This document shows, in pieces, positions 28,328 through 37,907 of a stretch of 64,000 nt of DNA. The position numbers were made by a program, and so were the translations under genes. Positions within the stretch are counted from its first letter, which is position 1. Every line of letters starts with the position of its first letter. A model generated the notes under the pieces. It ran no database searches. It was not told the origin of the DNA and was given only the letters and a program-made list of their open reading frames with translations. Where the stretch lies: contig NZ_LVEN01000050.1 in NCBI RefSeq assembly GCF_001686925.1, positions 1 to 64,000 of the forward strand, written 5' to 3'. Source of the stretch: Flavobacterium piscis. GTDB taxonomy: Bacteria; Bacteroidota; Bacteroidia; Flavobacteriales; Flavobacteriaceae.

Positions 28328-29734
28328 TTATTTCAATCCATCAACAGAAACATTTACCGTTCCATTTATTTTTATAAAAGCGATAATCGCCTGGTTGGTC
28401 AGCTGGATTTTATCAAACTGAATGTCTTCCATTTTTCCGTTTACGAAAACACCCGGCATTGGCGAATAGTTTTTAAGATAATTGGCCATAGTCTTTTTAC
28501 CTTCTTCTAAATTGGGCTGAATCGAGTAACGGCAGCTTTCTTCCATTTTTCTTACTATATAACCTTGGCCCAGCCAGCTTGCGGTTCTCATTAACTTGCT
28601 TTTGGTGTCTAAAACATAATCAAGGTTTTCAAAATAAATTTCTTTTGTCTGAGGGTTGTATTGTGGAACTCCGTTTAAGTAAAGTGTTCCGTTTATTGAT
28701 CCTAAAACATCAAGTGCAATAACCATTTTACCGTTTTTGTGCCAGATTGAAACATTTTTTACTGTAATTTTTTTTCCGCCTGAACCAAATTCCTGACCTG
28801 CAAAATTTTTGGTCATGATCTTTGAAGCATCCATATAAGTTGAAATTGCGGCAATATTCGCCGAAATTTGATTTGGAATTTTTGTTACGGGTTTCAATAC
28901 AATTTTACTGGCACTGAATTTAGATTCAGGTTGTTTGCCTACAATAGTTTCCATATTGCATTTCATTCCCATGTCTAATAAAAACAAATCGTTCTTAAGC
29001 TTGGCATTGGTAGAATATACTTCGACAGGAACAATTCTTAGCCAGCTCTCATAGGTATCACTCATCTGGAATGGCGTACATATTTTTTCTAATGCTGTTA
29101 AAACATTTGGTTTAAAATCCATTGATTTTTCGATCGCCTCATCAATTTTCTTTTCAATTTTCGATTTAAAAATAGAAATCGCAGGATTTACTAAATAAGT
29201 AATAGGCATGCTTTTTCCAAATACCATCATGGTAGGGCTTTCACTCCAGTCTAAAGATTTGAATTCGGTTTTAGTGTTTAATTTCCAGTTCGTCAAAGCC
29301 ACTTCGCTGGATAAAGTGATTACGCCATTTAAATTAAATTCTCTAACATCGTAAAGTTCTACTCCCAATTTTTTTGTGCCTATTCTGTATTTGATGGTGG
29401 CTTTTAGAGGCAGAATCGTTTTTATTTTTTTATTCGGGTTTGCAGGATCATTCTGGATTTTTATCGGAGCCTGTTTCCAGATTTTCATTTCGATATCATC
29501 ATCTTCGATGTCGTTGTCTTCATAAATTAAACCATTCAATAAAGAATTTGTTTGATTTTGAATGTCACTCAGCTTTACCGTTATGGGTAAGTTAATAAAA
29601 GAAGGATTTGCATCGTATACTAATGGACTTGCATCATCCGGTTCCGGTTTTAATGTTTCTAATTTTTGAGTTGTAGAGCAACTTGTAATAGCGGTAAGTA
29701 CCGTAAACAAAGAGATAATTGAAAAAAACTTCAT
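28328..29734 (-). CDS. DUF4403 lipoprotein
   Basis: This 468-residue protein has a lipoprotein signal (FTVLTAITSCSTT). The body matches the DUF4403 pattern with two halves of mixed strands (INLPITVKLSDIQNQTNSLLNGLIYED near the start; QLTNQAIIAFIKINGTVNVSVD at the end). The family is predicted to have a lipid-binding TULIP-like fold. No substrate is known. It is probably envelope-anchored and transcribed alone, convergent with the SCO operon. Confidence 0.85.
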   Translation of the reverse strand: MKFFSIISLFTVLTAITSCSTTQKLETLKPEPDDASPLVYDANPSFINLPITVKLSDIQNQTNSLLNGLIYEDNDIEDDDIEMKIWKQAPIKIQNDPANPNKKIKTILPLKATIKYRIGTKKLGVELYDVREFNLNGVITLSSEVALTNWKLNTKTEFKSLDWSESPTMMVFGKSMPITYLVNPAISIFKSKIEKKIDEAIEKSMDFKPNVLTALEKICTPFQMSDTYESWLRIVPVEVYSTNAKLKNDLFLLDMGMKCNMETIVGKQPESKFSASKIVLKPVTKIPNQISANIAAISTYMDASKIMTKNFAGQEFGSGGKKITVKNVSIWHKNGKMVIALDVLGSINGTLYLNGVPQYNPQTKEIYFENLDYVLDTKSKLMRTASWLGQGYIVRKMEESCRYSIQPNLEEGKKTMANYLKNYSPMPGVFVNGKMEDIQFDKIQLTNQAIIAFIKINGTVNVSVDGLK

Positions 29735-29757
29735 CGTTAAGATTTTTTTAAGTGATG

Positions 29758-29765
29758 CAAAATTA
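29758..29765 (-). promoter_or_regulatory. -10 box of the DUF4403 gene
   Basis: On the minus strand this reads TAATTTTG, a perfect TAnnTTTG match, 23 bp upstream of the start. Confidence 0.5.
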
Positions 29766-29910
29766 AGAAAACAATTATATAATCTTAAAAAAGTGTAACA
29801 ATAGATACAGAATTGAGTCTTATTGAAATAACTAAACGGAATTATTAACGTTTTCTTACCATAAATTACTTATAAAAAATGTTATTATTGTTTTAAAATT
29901 TAACAATACC

Positions 29911-30612
29911 ATGATCGAAATCAAAGATTTACACAAGTCCTATAAAATGGGAAGTTCAGAATTGCATGTGTTAAAAGGAATTAATTTTAGTATCGAAGAA
30001 GGAGAATTAGTTGCGATTATGGGATCGTCCGGATCTGGCAAATCTACACTCTTAAATATTTTAGGGATTTTGGATGAAGCAGATTCGGGTAGTTATATTT
30101 TAGATAAGACTCCAATTAAAAATCTAAACGAAACAATAGCGTCACGATATCGAAATAAATTTTTGGGGTTTGTATTTCAATCATTCAATTTAATAAATTA
30201 TAAAACGGCACTTGATAACGTTGCAATGCCTTTGTATTATCAGGGGATAAAGCGTAAAGAACGTTACGAGATTGCTATGAAATATTTAGAGAAAGTGGGT
30301 TTAGGTTCGCATTCTCATCATTTACCAAATGAACTTTCAGGAGGTCAAAAACAGCGTGTTGCCATCGCAAGGGCTTTGGCTTCAAATCCTAAAGTGCTAT
30401 TGGCAGATGAGCCAACCGGTGCTTTGGATACAAAAACTTCTTATGAAGTTATGGAACTTATTCAGGGAATTAACGATGAAGGAAAAACAATTTTAATCGT
30501 AACTCACGAACCTGATATTGCTGCAATGTGCAAAAGGAATGTGGTCCTGAAAGACGGATTAATTATAGACGATAAAAAAGTAGAACAAGTTAGAGCGTCA
30601 TCTTATGTTTAA
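29911..30612 (+). CDS. MacB/LolD-type ABC transporter ATPase
   Basis: This 233-residue nucleotide-binding protein has Walker A GSSGSGKST (38-46), a Q-loop at ~90, signature LSGGQ (142-146), Walker B VLLADEP and H-loop VTHEPD. It belongs to the MacB/LolD class, which drives mechanotransmission rather than transmembrane transport. It overlaps the next permease by 8 bp and starts a six-gene efflux cluster. Confidence 0.95.
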   Translation: MIEIKDLHKSYKMGSSELHVLKGINFSIEEGELVAIMGSSGSGKSTLLNILGILDEADSGSYILDKTPIKNLNETIASRYRNKFLGFVFQSFNLINYKTALDNVAMPLYYQGIKRKERYEIAMKYLEKVGLGSHSHHLPNELSGGQKQRVAIARALASNPKVLLADEPTGALDTKTSYEVMELIQGINDEGKTILIVTHEPDIAAMCKRNVVLKDGLIIDDKKVEQVRASSYV

Positions 30613-31849
30613 TATTGAACGTTGGCAGGAAATCTTTGAAGCGATCTCTAAGAACCGGTTAAGGACATTTCTTACCGGAGTTTCTGTAGCTTCCGGAATT
30701 TTTATTTTAGTGATCCTGCTCGGCGCAGGTAAAGGGCTTCAAAACGGAATTGAAAAACAATTTGAACGTGATGCTGCCGGGATAGTTGAAGTTTGGTCAG
30801 GAACGACAGCAAAAGAATATAAAGGATTAAATCCTGGAAGGCAAATTCAATTTAGAAATAGCGATTATTCACAATCGGTTCAGAAATTTGAAGATAAATT
30901 AGAGTTACGTGCTGCTACATATAATTTTTGGGGAGGCGCATTTACTTATGGCAAAGAATCCGGAAGCTATCAATACAGAGGAGTTGATCCTGATTATGGG
31001 GCAGTAGAAAATTTGACAGTTGTTCAGGGCCGATTTATAAATAGTAATGACTTGGCAAACAATGAAAAGGTGGCCACTATTGGAATGAAAGTAAAAACAG
31101 ATTTGTTTAAAGATAAAGATCCTTTAGGCAAAGAAATCGCGATTAATAATGTCAACTTTAAGGTAGTAGGTGTCTTTACAGATCCGGGAGGAGAAAGAGA
31201 AGAAGCTCGTGCATATTTACCTAAAACAACAGTACAGAGAGCTTATGGTGGAGGAGATAAAATAAGCAATATCTTTTTTACGCTAAAGAAAACGAATGAT
31301 TATGATGAAGCATTAGCGCAATCAGAAAAATTTACTGAAGACTTAAAAGCTTTACTTAGAAGTAAAAATGTTGTAGCGCCCGATGATGATAGTGGCATAA
31401 ATGCTTATAATTCTGTTAAGGATGCAAAACAATTTTACGATTTAAATCTTTACATCAGATTGTTTTTTTGGTGGGTAGGAATCTGTACAATTATTGCGGG
31501 AGTTGTAGGGGTGAGTAATATTATGCTTATTATAGTCAAAGAACGAACTAAGGAAATTGGAATCAGAAAAGCGCTTGGTGCATCGCCATTTTCAATTATT
31601 TCGATGATACTTCACGAATCTATTTTTATTACCACTATTGCTGGTTTCGTTGGTTTATTGGCTAGTTTATTATTGCTTGAAGTAGTTGGGCCAATGGTAC
31701 AAAGTGAATATTTTAGAAATCCTCAGGTTGATTTTAGTGTGGCTTTAACAACACTTGTTTTACTTGTTTTTGCTGGTGCTTTGGCAGGCTTTTTTCCAGC
31801 ATACCGAGCGGCCAAAATTAGACCTATTGTAGCACTTAGAGACGAATAA
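30605..31849 (+). CDS. MacB-like ABC permease 1 (MacB_PCD plus FtsX)
   Basis: This 414-residue protein has one N-terminal helix (TFLTGVSVASGIFILVILLGAG), a periplasmic MacB_PCD domain and three C-terminal FtsX helices preceded by SNIMLIIVKERTKEIGIRKALG. The start overlaps the ATPase gene by 8 bp. It is paralogous to the next gene, and the two probably form a heterodimer. Confidence 0.94.
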   Translation: MFNIERWQEIFEAISKNRLRTFLTGVSVASGIFILVILLGAGKGLQNGIEKQFERDAAGIVEVWSGTTAKEYKGLNPGRQIQFRNSDYSQSVQKFEDKLELRAATYNFWGGAFTYGKESGSYQYRGVDPDYGAVENLTVVQGRFINSNDLANNEKVATIGMKVKTDLFKDKDPLGKEIAINNVNFKVVGVFTDPGGEREEARAYLPKTTVQRAYGGGDKISNIFFTLKKTNDYDEALAQSEKFTEDLKALLRSKNVVAPDDDSGINAYNSVKDAKQFYDLNLYIRLFFWWVGICTIIAGVVGVSNIMLIIVKERTKEIGIRKALGASPFSIISMILHESIFITTIAGFVGLLASLLLLEVVGPMVQSEYFRNPQVDFSVALTTLVLLVFAGALAGFFPAYRAAKIRPIVALRDE

Positions 31850-31851
31850 TT

Positions 31852-33117
31852 ATGTTTAAGAAAGATAATTGGGATGAAATTTTACAGGCTTTAACAGCCA
31901 ATGTTTTTAGAACGGTGCTAACTGCGTTTGGGGTATTTTGGGGTATATTTATTCTTGTAATATTACTGGCTGCAGGAAAAGGGTTGGAGAACGGTGTAAA
32001 AAAAGGTTTTGACGGAATTGCGACTAATACAATGTTTATGTGGAGTCAAACTACCTCAAAAGCTTACAAAGGCTTACCAAAAACCCGACGTTACGATTTT
32101 AGAAACAGCGATGTTGCCGCCTTAAAATCTGCTTTGCCAGATTTATTATATGTATCACCAAGGAATCAGTTAGGTGATTTTAACGGATCTAATAATGTAG
32201 TTCGCGGTACAAAAACTGCTGCATTTACTATTTATGGTGATTATCCTGAGTTGATCAAACAACAGCCAATGGATATTATAAAAGGGCGTTTTGTGAATCA
32301 ACAAGATATTCTGGAGAAGCGAAAAGTTGCTGTAATTGGAAAAGGTGTTATCACTGATTTGTATGGTAAAGAAGAGGAAGCAGTTGGAACGTATGTAAAA
32401 ATTAACGGAATCAACTTTATGGTAGTTGGTGTTTACAAATCGAAGCAACAGGGAGGAAATGCAGAGCAGGAGCAAAAAAATATATTTGTTCCTTTTACTA
32501 CTTTTCAACAGGCATTTAATTATGGAGATAAAGTGGGGTGGATGGCTCTTACAGCCAGAGACGAAGTTTCTATTACGGATTTAAAACCCAAAATTTTAGA
32601 GCTAATTAAAGCACTACATTCTGTAAATCCTGCAGATGACAGAGCAGTGGGAAATTTTGATTTGTATGAACAATTTAATAAAGTGCAAAGTTTGTTTAAT
32701 ATCTTACAGGTTATTGCTTATTTTGTAGGAAGTTTGGTTTTGATTTCGGGAGTAATTGGTATTTCTAATATTATGCTTATTGTAGTTAAAGAACGTACCA
32801 AAGAAATTGGAATTCGCAGAGCATTAGGCGCAACTCCGGCAGCAATTCGAGGTCAGATTTTAGCAGAATCTATATTTTTGACTATCATTTCAGGAATGCT
32901 GGGTATTGCGGTAGCAACCGGGATTATTGCAGTACTAAATATGGTGCTGGATTCTATGCCGCCCGGAAATGATACTATGTTTGCAAATCCAAGCGTAGAT
33001 CTGGGGGTTGTATTTGTCGCATTATTAATATTAGTAGGATCAGGTTTATTAGCCGGATTTATTCCAGCTCAAACCGCAATCAATGTAAAGCCTGTAGATG
33101 CTTTACGAACAGAATAA
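31852..33117 (+). CDS. MacB-like ABC permease 2
   Basis: This 421-residue protein has the same architecture as its neighbour: an N-terminal helix, a periplasmic domain, the motif SNIMLIVVKERTKEIGIRRALG and three C-terminal helices ending in GFIPAQTAINVKPVDALRTE. The separate ATPase and paired permeases differ from E. coli MacB, where both domains are fused in one chain. Confidence 0.94.
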   Translation: MFKKDNWDEILQALTANVFRTVLTAFGVFWGIFILVILLAAGKGLENGVKKGFDGIATNTMFMWSQTTSKAYKGLPKTRRYDFRNSDVAALKSALPDLLYVSPRNQLGDFNGSNNVVRGTKTAAFTIYGDYPELIKQQPMDIIKGRFVNQQDILEKRKVAVIGKGVITDLYGKEEEAVGTYVKINGINFMVVGVYKSKQQGGNAEQEQKNIFVPFTTFQQAFNYGDKVGWMALTARDEVSITDLKPKILELIKALHSVNPADDRAVGNFDLYEQFNKVQSLFNILQVIAYFVGSLVLISGVIGISNIMLIVVKERTKEIGIRRALGATPAAIRGQILAESIFLTIISGMLGIAVATGIIAVLNMVLDSMPPGNDTMFANPSVDLGVVFVALLILVGSGLLAGFIPAQTAINVKPVDALRTE

Positions 33118-33156
33118 ATTATCAATCAAAAATATAATCGATTAAACCAAAACAAA

Positions 33157-34272
33157 ATGAAAAAAGGAGTAACCGTAACCATTTTAATCTTTATTGCTGT
33201 AGTTTTCTTTGGCGCACTTTACTATTTATACGCTAAAAATCAACAATCTCCAATTGTTTTCAAAACGGAAAAAGCAGAGATTAAAACAATCGTAAAAAAC
33301 ACAATTGCAACCGGTAACATTCAGCCTGATGAAGAAGTTCTAATCAAACCAAATATCTCAGGTATTATTGAAGAAGTATATATCAAAGCCGGAGAGAAAA
33401 TCAAAGCTGGAGATATGATCGCCAAAATTAGAGTAGTAGCTAATGTTTCTAATGTTAGTAATACTCAAAATCAGGTGCAAACAGCTAAAATTGCTTTGGA
33501 CAATCAGGAAAAAATCTATAAAAGACAAAAAACATTGTTTGATAAAGATGTAATTTCTGCTAATGATTTTGATGCAGCTCAATTGGCTTATACACAGGCA
33601 AAACAAAATTATCTGGCTGCAAAACAAAGCTTAGATATCGTAAAAACAGGAACAACCACATCATTAGGAAGTTATGCAAATACCCTAATTCGCTCAACGG
33701 TAACGGGAATGGTTTTGGCAGTTCCGGTAAAAGTAGGAAATCAGGTTATTGAAAGTAATAATTTTAATGAAGGAACTACAATTGCCAGTGTTGCAGATGT
33801 TGGAAGAATGATTTTTATTGGAAAAATTGATGAATCTGAAGTAGGTAAAATCAAAGAAAAAATGCCAATTGAAATTACTGTTGGAGCCATCGAAAACAAA
33901 AAATTCGAAGCCTCTTTAACCGATATTGCTCCAAAAGGAGTAGTAGAAAACGGAGCGATTCAATTTGAAATAAAAGCTAAATTAGAAAATAGAGATGCAA
34001 CCTTCATCAGAGCTGGTTTAAGTGCAAATGCTTCGATCATTTTAGAGAAAGCTGACAAGGTTTTGGCTGTCAAAGAATCATTGGTTCAATTTGATAAAAA
34101 AACACAAAAGCCCTATGTTGAAGTAGAAACTGCTCCTCAGAAATTTAAAAGACAGGATTTGGTTTTAGGAGTGAGTGACGGAATTTATGTTCAGGTAAAA
34201 AGCGGTCTAAAAAACACAGATAAAATTAAGATCTGGAATCAGGGTTTGATCAATGAAGGAGAAAAGAAATAA
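33157..34272 (+). CDS. periplasmic adaptor (MacA/HlyD-like) 1
   Basis: This 371-residue membrane-fusion protein has an N-terminal anchor (VTILIFIAVVFFGALYYLY), a biotinyl-lipoyl-like half motif (GIIEEVYIKAGEKIKAGDMIAKI), a coiled-coil hairpin (~95-160) and beta-barrel domains. It would bridge the ABC permeases and a TolC-type channel. It is 39 bp downstream of permease 2. A second adaptor lies after the TolC gene. Confidence 0.93.
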   Translation: MKKGVTVTILIFIAVVFFGALYYLYAKNQQSPIVFKTEKAEIKTIVKNTIATGNIQPDEEVLIKPNISGIIEEVYIKAGEKIKAGDMIAKIRVVANVSNVSNTQNQVQTAKIALDNQEKIYKRQKTLFDKDVISANDFDAAQLAYTQAKQNYLAAKQSLDIVKTGTTTSLGSYANTLIRSTVTGMVLAVPVKVGNQVIESNNFNEGTTIASVADVGRMIFIGKIDESEVGKIKEKMPIEITVGAIENKKFEASLTDIAPKGVVENGAIQFEIKAKLENRDATFIRAGLSANASIILEKADKVLAVKESLVQFDKKTQKPYVEVETAPQKFKRQDLVLGVSDGIYVQVKSGLKNTDKIKIWNQGLINEGEKK

Positions 34273-34311
34273 TTTGAAAGTATAAAAAGAGTTTTTGGTT
34301 TTAAAAAATGT

Positions 34312-34319
34312 TAAATTTG
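34312..34319 (+). promoter_or_regulatory. -10 box of tolC-adaptor 2
   Basis: TAAATTTG (TAnnTTTG) lies 37 bp before the TolC-family ATG, so the last two efflux genes may be transcribed independently. Confidence 0.45.
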
Positions 34320-34356
34320 CGTAGCATCATTTTTACTGCGCTTTCATTCAAAATAT

Positions 34357-35808
34357 ATGAAAATAAATAAATATAATAGTCTTGTTTTTGCCATGCTTTT
34401 CGGGTTTGGATTATCATCTCAGGCACAATCAAAAAAATGGACATTAGAAGAATGCGTACGTTATGCATTAGATAATAATATCACTATTAAATTATCAGAG
34501 TTAGATGTAAAAAATGCAGCAATTGATAAAAAAGCGGCTTTTGGTAATTTCCTTCCTGCTGTTAATGCAAATGCTTCGCATTCCTGGAACGTTGGTTTAA
34601 ACCAGAATATTACAACAGGTTTACTTGAAAATCAAACCACTCAGTATTCTTCTATTGGCGCATCTGTTGGTGTTGATATTTATAAAGGGTTACAAAATCA
34701 AAATACACTTCGCAGATCTAAACTTTCTATGATAGCATCGCAATATCAATTGCTGAAAATGCAGGAAGATATTTCTTTGAATGTTGCGAATGCATTTTTG
34801 GAAATTCTTTTTAATAAAGAAAATTTAAAAGTAAAAAAAGAACAGTTATCCATTGATCAAAAACGATTGGCGCGTTCTGAAGAAATGGTAAATGCAGGAA
34901 CAATTCCGCGTGGAGATTTATACGATCTGAAAGCTACTGAGGCTACTGATCAGCAGGCTATAATTGTTGCTGAGAATAGTTTGTTAATTTCAAAATTAAG
35001 TCTGGCGCAGCTTTTACAATTAAAAGAATTTGCAGATTTTGATGTAGTCGATGATACAAAAGTAGAAGATGAAAATAATATCATGGCACAAAGCCCAATT
35101 GATATTTACAATAAAGCCAAAGAGATCAGAACAGAATTAAAACTGGCACAAACAAATCTTGAAATTGCTGAAAGAAATGTAACAATTGCAAGAGGAGCTT
35201 ATCAGCCTACTTTAAGTGCTTTCTATAACTTTAATACCAGAGCAAGTTATTCTGATATTATTACAGGTTCTACTTTAAACTCTGCTAATCCAACTTCTCA
35301 GATTGGTTATGTTGAGGGAACAAATCAGCCTGTAGTACGTGATAATTATATGTCTGTTTTAGGTAAAGCTGCACCAATTTTTGATCAGTTCAATGATAAT
35401 AAAGGACAATCTTTTGGATTCCAGCTTTCAATTCCTATTTTTAATGGATTTTCTGTTAGAAATAATGTAGAAAGAAGTAAAGTAAGTTTAGAGAAATCTA
35501 AAATAGATTTAGAGCAAAAAAGTTTAGATTTGCAACGTAACGTTTACACTGCTTTTACAGATGCAAAAGGAGCCTTAAATGCTCATGAGTCATCAACAGT
35601 AACTTTAGAGGCAAGACAACAGGCTTATAATTATGCGAAAGAAAAGTACGATGTAGGCTTGATGAATTCATTCGATTTTACTCAGGCACAAACATTGTTA
35701 ACCAATGCTCAGTCAGACGTTATTAGAACAAAATACGATTACATGTTTAAAATAAAAATACTTGAATTCTACTTTGGAATTCCAATTGTACCAATTATCA
35801 CAAAATAA
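34357..35808 (+). CDS. TolC family outer-membrane efflux protein
   Basis: This 483-residue protein has a signal peptide (ending LSSQAQS) and two OEP repeats of alpha-helical coiled coil. The WTLEECVRYALDNNI start is typical of Bacteroidota TolC homologues. It supplies the outer-membrane exit duct for the MacAB-like pump. It is followed by adaptor 2 after 6 bp. Confidence 0.95.
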   Translation: MKINKYNSLVFAMLFGFGLSSQAQSKKWTLEECVRYALDNNITIKLSELDVKNAAIDKKAAFGNFLPAVNANASHSWNVGLNQNITTGLLENQTTQYSSIGASVGVDIYKGLQNQNTLRRSKLSMIASQYQLLKMQEDISLNVANAFLEILFNKENLKVKKEQLSIDQKRLARSEEMVNAGTIPRGDLYDLKATEATDQQAIIVAENSLLISKLSLAQLLQLKEFADFDVVDDTKVEDENNIMAQSPIDIYNKAKEIRTELKLAQTNLEIAERNVTIARGAYQPTLSAFYNFNTRASYSDIITGSTLNSANPTSQIGYVEGTNQPVVRDNYMSVLGKAAPIFDQFNDNKGQSFGFQLSIPIFNGFSVRNNVERSKVSLEKSKIDLEQKSLDLQRNVYTAFTDAKGALNAHESSTVTLEARQQAYNYAKEKYDVGLMNSFDFTQAQTLLTNAQSDVIRTKYDYMFKIKILEFYFGIPIVPIITK

Positions 35809-35814
35809 TTTATT

Positions 35815-37110
35815 ATGTCAAAAAAAACAATTTATTTCTTACTTGGTGGTGCGTTAGTCATTATTGCGGTTTTAATAGGTCTTTCCAAAGCAGGAGTAAT
35901 AGGAAATAAAGATGAAGGAAAAGAAGTAGAAGTTTCAAAAGTAGTAGCTTCAACGATCGTCGAAACGGTTTCTGCAACTGGTAAAATTCAGCCTGAAATA
36001 GAGGTAAAACTTTCATCAATGGTTTCGGGTGAAATTATTGCACTGAATGTAAAAGAAGGACAAGTTGTAAAAAAGGGAGATTTATTAGTTAAAATAAATC
36101 CTGATTTATATACCTCCGGATTAGATCGGTCTGTTGCCAATTTATCGGGAACTAAAGCAGGTTTAACACAGTCTGAGGCAAGTTATAAAGAAGCTAAAGC
36201 AAGTTACGAACGTAATAAAACTTTATATGATAAAGGCGTAATTTCAAAATCAGATTGGGACAAAGCTATTTCGACTTATGAAGTAGCAAAAGCAACAAGA
36301 CAAAATGCTTACTATAACGTTCAGAGTGCTTCGGCATCTGTTACAGAAGCAAAAGACAACTTGGGACGTACTTTAATTTACGCTCCTGCTGCAGGAACAA
36401 TTTCGGTCTTAAATGTTGAATTAGGAGAGCGTGTTTTGGGAACACAGCAAATGGCTGGAACAGAACTTTTGAGAGTAGCAAACCTAAACAATATGGAAGT
36501 TGAAGTTGACGTCAACGAAAATGATATTGTAAAAGTAAAAATTGGCGATGAGGCAAATGTTGAAGTGGATGCCTATCTAAAAAAGAAATTCAAAGGTACA
36601 GTGACCAGTATTTCTAATTCTGCAAGCACAACGCTAACATCTGATCAGGTAACCAATTTTAAAGTAAAAGTTCGTATCCTGAAAGAATCCTATCAGGATT
36701 TGTTAGAAGGACAGCCAGATACTTATTCGCCTTTTAGACCAGGAATGACGGCAACTGTAGATATCATTACAAGAACTAAAAGTAATGTTTTGGCAGTGCC
36801 TATTAGTTCTGTCGTTGTAAAAGCAGATACTACTGCTGTAAAAGATTTAAAAATTCAGGGTCCAAGTGATGATGATAAAAAAGCAGCTCCAAAAAGCGAT
36901 AAAAAATTCGAATGTGTTTTTGTAAAAGTAGGAGATAAAGCTAAAATCAGAGTCATTAAAACAGGTATTCAGGATGATACAAATATCGAAGTAATGTCAG
37001 GATTAAAACCGGGTGATGTGGTAATTACCGGACCTTACACTACAGTTTCTAAAGATCTGAATTCGGGTGATAAAGTCAAGCTTAAAAAAGCTGATTTGCC
37101 TAAGAAATAA
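35815..37110 (+). CDS. periplasmic adaptor (MacA/HlyD-like) 2
   Basis: This 431-residue membrane-fusion protein has an anchor (IYFLLGGALVIIAVLIGLS), a lipoyl-like domain (GEIIALNVKEGQVVKKGDLLVKI), a coiled-coil hairpin (~110-170) and a Lys/Asp-rich insertion at ~345-365. It is paralogous to adaptor 1. Two adaptors for one ATPase and two permeases may form a mixed hexamer or serve different states. Confidence 0.94.
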   Translation: MSKKTIYFLLGGALVIIAVLIGLSKAGVIGNKDEGKEVEVSKVVASTIVETVSATGKIQPEIEVKLSSMVSGEIIALNVKEGQVVKKGDLLVKINPDLYTSGLDRSVANLSGTKAGLTQSEASYKEAKASYERNKTLYDKGVISKSDWDKAISTYEVAKATRQNAYYNVQSASASVTEAKDNLGRTLIYAPAAGTISVLNVELGERVLGTQQMAGTELLRVANLNNMEVEVDVNENDIVKVKIGDEANVEVDAYLKKKFKGTVTSISNSASTTLTSDQVTNFKVKVRILKESYQDLLEGQPDTYSPFRPGMTATVDIITRTKSNVLAVPISSVVVKADTTAVKDLKIQGPSDDDKKAAPKSDKKFECVFVKVGDKAKIRVIKTGIQDDTNIEVMSGLKPGDVVITGPYTTVSKDLNSGDKVKLKKADLPKK

Positions 37111-37128
37111 ATAAAATCTCTTTAAAGA

Positions 37129-37198
37129 TATTGTCAACCTGAGCGAAGTCGAACGATTAGAAATTAAAAAGAACTTCGACTTCACTCAGTCTGACATA
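37129..37198. repeat. imperfect inverted repeat (TGTCA..CTGAGCGAAGTCGAA type)
   Basis: The left arm 37129-37153 (with CTGAGCGAAGTCGAA) and right arm 37174-37198 (its near reverse complement with CTGAGTGAAGTCGAA) flank a 20-base loop. It lies between the efflux cluster and tsaB. From memory, this type is common between flavobacterial genes. It could form an RNA hairpin that ends or protects the efflux transcript. Confidence 0.8.
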
Positions 37199-37226
37199 TT
37201 AATAATAACATTAAAAAAAAAATACA

Positions 37227-37901
37227 TTGTCTTTTATCCTAAATATAGAAACGGCTACTAAAAATTGCTCAGTGTCCATTGCTAAAAATGGAGCAACAAT
37301 TGTTTGTAAAGAAATTGCAGAAGAAGGCTATTCTCATGCTGAAAAGCTGCATGTTTTTATAGAAGAAGTAATTGCTGAGGCAGGAATCTCGGTTCAGGAT
37401 TTAGCAGCTGTTGCCGTAAGTCAGGGCCCTGGTTCATACACGGGTTTACGAATTGGCGTTTCGGCAGCAAAAGGATTGTGCTTTGCTTTAAATATTCCGC
37501 TTATTGCCATTGATACTTTAGAAACACTTGCTTCGCAGGCTAATGTTGCTGATGGGAAAATCATTCCTATGATCGATGCAAGAAGAATGGAGGTTTATAG
37601 CGAAATTTTTAATGCGAATTTAGAAAAAGAAAGAACAATAGAAGCAGAAGTTATTACAGAGGATTCTTTTGCCTCATATACAGAAAAGATTTATTTTGTG
37701 GGGGATTGTGCAGAGAAATGCAAACCGGTTTTAACTAAAGAGAACTTTATATTTTTAGAAGAAATCAAATATCCATCTGCAGCTGCAATGAGTAAAATAA
37801 GTTTCGATAAATATCAAAAAAGCGACACTGTAGATGTCGCTTATTTTGAACCTTATTATTTAAAAGATTTTATGATGGCACCTCCATCAAAAAAACAATA
37901 A
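37227..37901 (+). CDS. tsaB: tRNA t6A37 threonylcarbamoyladenosine synthesis protein TsaB
   Basis: This 224-residue actin-fold protein partners TsaD/TsaE in making t6A37 of tRNA. The motifs are ILNIETATKNCSV, then VSQGPGSYTGLRIGVSAAKGL, and FLEEIKYPSAAAM. The start must be the TTG at 37227 (MSFILNIETA), because no in-frame ATG precedes the conserved N-terminus. The next gene is convergent. Confidence 0.94.
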   Translation: MSFILNIETATKNCSVSIAKNGATIVCKEIAEEGYSHAEKLHVFIEEVIAEAGISVQDLAAVAVSQGPGSYTGLRIGVSAAKGLCFALNIPLIAIDTLETLASQANVADGKIIPMIDARRMEVYSEIFNANLEKERTIEAEVITEDSFASYTEKIYFVGDCAEKCKPVLTKENFIFLEEIKYPSAAAMSKISFDKYQKSDTVDVAYFEPYYLKDFMMAPPSKKQ

Positions 37902-37907
37902 ACTATT

